Shown piece by piece: positions 60,343 through 64,000 of a stretch of DNA of 64,000 bases. The position numbers and the translations under genes were made by a program. The stretch spans positions 372,001 to 436,000 of the forward strand of contig NC_089275.1 in assembly GCF_963678975.1 (NCBI RefSeq), given 5' to 3'. Within the stretch, counting starts at the first letter, position 1; each line of letters starts with the position of its first letter. Source of the DNA: Dysidea avara (lineage: Eukaryota > Porifera > Demospongiae > Dictyoceratida > Dysideidae). The notes below the pieces were generated by a model. The model had not been told where the DNA came from, searched no databases, and worked only from the letters and a program-made list of their open reading frames with translations.

Positions 60343-63256
60343 CAGTGCTCGAAATAGTATCAAATTTTTGTCCTGTGCAAATGTCTGAACAAAATCAATA
60401 TTGACCTGTCAATACTGTTATGTGTTCTGCCACACTCACCAGCATGCGAAGCATGCTGCAAGCTAGGGGGGTCTGGGAGCATGCCCCCCCAGGAAAATTT
60501 TGAAAAAAGGTTCTTCTGAGATCACATCTGGAGCATTTTAGGTTATGTAACAAGTGAGTTTGATGATTTGCTATGACATTGTTCACCTTACCAAATAATA
60601 TTGCTTTATACTGGAAATGATGGGCGCAAGAACATCTCTCTGACCGCTATTTCAGCTTTGTATTAATAATGTTAAGTTACCATTATTTTTTTATAATAAC
60701 CTGAATCAATATTACTGTTACATCGTTGTGGTTACATGAGTATTAATTTACAATGATCAACCATTACATGAGTGATTATTAAATTATTTACAATGATTAA
60801 CTGTTACATGGTATATAGTTATTACATGAGTGATAATTAAATTTACAATGATGTAAATGTTATTTTATTAATAAAAATGAATTATCTATTCAACAATTTC
60901 AAGGTCATCATCATCATCATCACTGCTACACATCCACTTGTCCCAGTCATCTAAGCAAAACAGTTCCTCTTCATCCTCAGAGGTATCAATATTGACAACG
61001 GCTTTTGTGCGTTTCTTGTGTGTTTCCTTGTGGGTAATCCTTCTTGCCTTTTCCCTCAGCCATAATTCTAATGCACCATCAGCCTGCCATTGTGCTAATG
61101 GAGGGCCTTCGACATGAATTCTTAGCAACTGATCAAGCGTGTCTTCTTTCAGGCTAGTGCGGTGACTAGTTTTTATCAACTTCAGCTGAGAGAAGATGCG
61201 TTCGAGTGCACCATTACCCACAGGAAGACAAAACAAAAGCTCGACTAGAGCTAGAATGTTGCTCCACTGCTTTGCCACTGGTGAATTAAAAAGTTTCCAC
61301 CACACCTCTTTGTAGTTTGACATCAAATTCACATACTGCTTTGCATAGCCTACCATGTCTTCCCACTCATCTGTCAAAAGGGAGATGTCTACAGAAGCCT
61401 TCTCTAAAGGGACTTCAAACCTTTTTGAAACGGTTTCAATTGCGGAATTGGCAAATGAGGCTGATTCGCATCTCTCCCAGCCGTGAGTTGCCAAAATGGT
61501 TAATGCATCAGAGAGCAAATTTGTGTTTTGCACTTTGAGGCGTTTTCTTAAACAGGCTTCCACAGCTTCGACCAGTGAGGGGTAGTTATTGTCAAGGTAA
61601 GTGAACCCTAATTCGTATCTCTTGACTACGACTCCCTGGTAAGTGAATGACCCAACAGGACCTTCTGTACCTCGAGATAATACCTTTTTCACTGAAGGTA
61701 ATTCCTTCAATGGGGTGGTTTTAAGCTTATCCAATGCTTTCTTAGTTTTCATTAAACTATCAATGGCTTGGTAAACACAAACTTCAACATTCTGCAATAC
61801 TTTACAAAGAATAGCTACCGGTCTAAGCAAATCAATAAAAAATGCACACCCAAACAAAGCTTTAGCATCGGTCCACTGCTTGATATAGCCCTTTAGCTTC
61901 TGCTTTTCCACTGCCCGCACACTCGAGTCCTCAGTTAGAGCTATTAGATGACTGATATATGCTCCATATCGGTCTACTACTCTTTCTAAAGCACTCACTT
62001 TATGTGCAACAAACCGAGTACCACAGGCTCTTAAAGGCCGCTTCCCTCCTTTATGGGGGAGCTCTGAAGGATCTAAGCATTCTTTAAGACTTAGTACCAC
62101 CTCTTCCAACTGACGAAGCTTCTTAGGTGATTTTTCATAAAGGTAATACAGCCTTAAAAGCAATTCGTCCACGCTTTCAAAGAAAGTAGACTTCAGGGCA
62201 TCCTTTATGGCTAATTCGAGTCGGTGAGATAGGCACCAATTAACAACCAACCATGGGAATTCCTTAGTTAGAAGCCCCTTTAACCCCCCATCTGCTATGT
62301 TAACATTGGTGCCATCACAGCCAAACCCTATTAATTTAGACTTAGATTCCTCTAGGCCCATGTACTCTAAAGCATTCCCGAAAGCATTGTACAAGCCTTC
62401 AGCTGTGCCACATTTAAGATACCTGGTGGTAAAAAACCTATTCTGGATATGGACTTGACCATCCGTACGATATGGGTCGAGATAAAGAATCATGAAAAGT
62501 TCGTTTTCAATGTTCCCGGAGTCTGTGGTACCATCTGCTTGTAAACTAAAAAAGTGGCACTTCCCAATAGAAGAAATAAGACTTTCTGCTAGTTCACGGG
62601 CGATAAATTCAATAAAGGTAGCACAGGAATGGTCATTTTTGTAGCCTGATCCCAAATTTGTGCCATGCCTTTCTTCTAGCTCGCGCAGACTTGTCATCTT
62701 AGTGAAAGCAAAGTTTTCTTTTGCCATCACATATGCAATGTCAAACTTCTTCTTAATGCTTACCTTGGCTGTTTCGCTCAGGCTGGCTTGAGCCATCGTC
62801 CTGGCTATCGGTGCGTATTCCATAATGCTACTGGCACTCTCCTTGGCCTGTAACCCCATCGCTCGTCGATGCATATCCGTCGCCGCGTGATCTTTGAATG
62901 TCGAAGCACGAACGTTGGGCATCCCTTCAACGAAGGCTGACCTATAGTTTCGAATCGAAATGAGCTTCTCCTTGTACTTGCCGCAAACTTTACATTTCAG
63001 CATGGTCACGTGCTCTCGATCGCCGCTCGCCGTTTCGTAATGCAGCCATCTCATCGTCTGCAGAGCCTTATCATTTTCGGATATCCACTTGTCCACTGTT
63101 CGTTTCGTAACCTTTCGCTTCTTTGCACCACCATCATCGTCTTCACCGCGTGTTCTCTTTTGTCCGGACATTTCTGTCGAATAAATAGAAACTTGTTCAG
63201 ACATTACGTAATTTGTCCGGATAATGTCCGATTGTCGAACGTTATTTTGAGCACTG
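60343..63256 (-). mobile_element. Intact hAT-type DNA transposon, 2914 bp
   Basis: TIRs CAGTGCTCGAAATA and (inverse of right end) CAGTGCTCAAAATA match 13 of 14. A perfect 5-bp duplication TAACA (60338-60342, 63257-63261) fits the sequence of one minisatellite unit. It carries one uninterrupted transposase ORF on the minus strand and an internal G/C-run repeat near 60470. The short duplication differs from the usual 8 bp of hAT elements but equals that of the MITEs at 23000 and 35892. Confidence 0.9.
60886..63204 (-). CDS. hAT-family transposase (ZNF862-like), 772 aa
   Basis: ATG at 63204, stop at 60886, no interruptions. The N-terminus is basic (KKRKVTKR, a nuclear-localisation signal) with a zinc-finger-like Cys/His region: CKVCGKYKE near residue 72 and H residues in DHAATDMHRR near 105. 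The RNase H-like core shows FFSLQADGTTDS (first Asp), IGFGCDGTNVN (second Asp) and VNWCLSHRLELA. The C-terminal hAT dimerisation part is LLFCLPVGNGALERIFSQLK with the catalytic Glu, then KTSHRTSL. An acidic tail (SSDDDDDDLEIVE) ends it. Function: cut-and-paste transposition. Nothing obvious is missing, so the element could be active or recently active. Confidence 0.92.
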   Translation of the reverse strand: MSEQVSIYSTEMSGQKRTRGEDDDGGAKKRKVTKRTVDKWISENDKALQTMRWLHYETASGDREHVTMLKCKVCGKYKEKLISIRNYRSAFVEGMPNVRASTFKDHAATDMHRRAMGLQAKESASSIMEYAPIARTMAQASLSETAKVSIKKKFDIAYVMAKENFAFTKMTSLRELEERHGTNLGSGYKNDHSCATFIEFIARELAESLISSIGKCHFFSLQADGTTDSGNIENELFMILYLDPYRTDGQVHIQNRFFTTRYLKCGTAEGLYNAFGNALEYMGLEESKSKLIGFGCDGTNVNIADGGLKGLLTKEFPWLVVNWCLSHRLELAIKDALKSTFFESVDELLLRLYYLYEKSPKKLRQLEEVVLSLKECLDPSELPHKGGKRPLRACGTRFVAHKVSALERVVDRYGAYISHLIALTEDSSVRAVEKQKLKGYIKQWTDAKALFGCAFFIDLLRPVAILCKVLQNVEVCVYQAIDSLMKTKKALDKLKTTPLKELPSVKKVLSRGTEGPVGSFTYQGVVVKRYELGFTYLDNNYPSLVEAVEACLRKRLKVQNTNLLSDALTILATHGWERCESASFANSAIETVSKRFEVPLEKASVDISLLTDEWEDMVGYAKQYVNLMSNYKEVWWKLFNSPVAKQWSNILALVELLFCLPVGNGALERIFSQLKLIKTSHRTSLKEDTLDQLLRIHVEGPPLAQWQADGALELWLREKARRITHKETHKKRTKAVVNIDTSEDEEELFCLDDWDKWMCSSDDDDDDLEIVE

Positions 63257-63930
63257 TAACACCACCACCAGTAGTAACACCATTACCAGTAGTAACACCA
63301 CCACCAGCAGTAACACCACCACCAGTAGTAACACCACCACCAGTAGTAACACCACCACCAGTAGTAACACCACCACCAGTAGTAACACCACCACCAGTAG
63401 TAACACCACCACCAGTAGTAACACCACCACCAGTAGTAACACCACCACCAGTAGTAACACCACCACCAGTAGTAACACCACCACCAGTAGTAACACCACC
63501 ACCAGCAGTAACACCATTACCAGTAGTAACACCACCACCAGTAGTAACACCACTACCAGTAGTAACACCACCACCAGTAGTAACACCATCACCAGCAGTA
63601 ACACCATCACCAGTAGTAACACCACCACCAGTAGTAACACCATCACCAGTAGTAACACCACCACCAGTAGTAACTCCACCACCAGTAGTAACACCATCAC
63701 CAGCAGTAACACCACCACCAGCAGTAACACCACCACCAGTAGTAACACCATCACCAGCAGTAACACCATCACCAGTAGTAACACCACCACCAGTAGTAAC
63801 ACCACCACCAGTAGTAACACCACCACCAGTAGTAACACCACCACCAGTAGTAACACCACCACCAGTAGTAACACCACCACCAGTAGTAACACCACCACCA
63901 GTAGTAACACCACCACCACTAGTGGCAGTA
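63257..63930. repeat. 18-bp minisatellite, right part
   Basis: The same unit as 57930-60342, about 37 copies, separated from it only by the hAT transposon. The right edge (63910-63955) degrades into ACTAGTGGCAGTAATCC. Confidence 0.97.
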
Positions 63931-64000
63931 ATCCTACCACCATCACTACAGGTCAGCAGTAAGCAGCCAATTAAACTTATTAGAACCACTATTACTGCAT

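Larger units (their letters stand above)
57865..64000 (-). pseudogene. Possible GGGVTT-repeat protein gene, split by hAT
   Basis: On the minus strand the frame enters from beyond the window edge as VVLISLIGCLLLTCSDGG, hydrophobic like a signal peptide or membrane segment, then hexapeptide repeats GGGVTT with G/D/N/S and T/A variants. No ATG is in view. The hAT plus one TSD copy (2919 bp, 973 codons) interrupts it at 63256-60343, and the same frame resumes on the far side. A 2-bp TA insertion near 58663 shifts it; in the shifted frame the repeats run on to GLLDYNTCSMRVVPCLCYT and a stop at 57865. CTGACCTGTAG at about 63955 could instead be a splice acceptor. Whether this array is ever translated is unknown; arrays lacking stops look coding by default. 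Confidence 0.3.

Noticed and set aside
58631..60343. 570-residue Leu/Val frame (LLLVVV)
   Set aside because: Opened only by the stop-free 18-bp repeat; implausibly hydrophobic and without an independent start.
61317..61538. Plus-strand 73-residue frame within the hAT element
   Set aside because: Antisense to the intact transposase, no domain.

Overview
This is eukaryotic nuclear DNA. It has spliced genes with many introns of about 48-50 bp, GT-AG junctions that keep phase, and a very high load of transposable elements and minisatellites. The protein content (an ankyrin-repeat STE11-type kinase, a CARD-NACHT-LRR receptor, THAP and SWIM domains, CR1/Jockey-like LINEs, hAT and PIF/Harbinger transposases, a Mag-like Ty3/gypsy element) suggests an early-branching animal. 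A demosponge is my best guess, but the sequence does not prove this.

Layout. 1-3.6 kb: a broken LINE C-terminus, a small palindromic element and a 19-bp minisatellite. 3.66-15.6 kb (+): an ankyrin-repeat MAP3K gene whose 20 visible exons splice in phase to a stop; its 5' end was not found. Its larger introns hold foldback elements, a (CA)n tract and a tRNA-derived SINE. 16-23.5 kb: small transposons, including two 5-bp-TSD hAT-type MITEs, a 21-bp minisatellite and the first copy of an unidentified repeat family that has two later insertions. 23.6-30.4 kb: a triple nest. A TA-flanked element with 25-bp TIRs contains a young Ty3/gypsy retrotransposon (identical 152-bp LTRs, TSD GATGA), which contains a 1.4-kb TA-flanked palindrome of related termini. 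30.5-38.5 kb: more inverted repeats, a truncated LINE and a TIR element with SWIM and THAP coding pieces. 38.7-40.95 kb: a 5'-truncated LINE.

41.4-44.5 kb (+): a complete CARD-NACHT-LRR (NLR-type) receptor gene of six exons, 921 codons plus stop. Its end carries a lamin-like CaaX sequence (CSIM), and retention of the last intron would give a different CaaX-like end (CCVM). 44.5-57.8 kb: intergenic DNA with a second giant palindrome of the same TA-flanked type (48.9-50.5 kb), a LINE endonuclease remnant, a hAT MITE with 8-bp TSD, the second copy of the unidentified repeat and a decayed two-gene PIF/Harbinger element. 57.9-64.0 kb: an 18-bp minisatellite of about 3.1 kb interrupted by an intact hAT-type transposon (772-aa transposase, TIRs, 5-bp TSD). 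On the minus strand the array reads as a GGGVTT hexapeptide protein entering from beyond the window edge. The transposon plus its TSD is exactly 973 codons long, so the frame on both sides of the insertion matches.

The host genes are the kinase, the NLR and possibly the repeat protein. Nothing links them functionally beyond the kinase and NLR both being of signalling type. Everything else is mobile or repetitive DNA. The most unusual element is the family of TA-flanked palindromes sharing a GNGTAA..ATTMTCG terminus.
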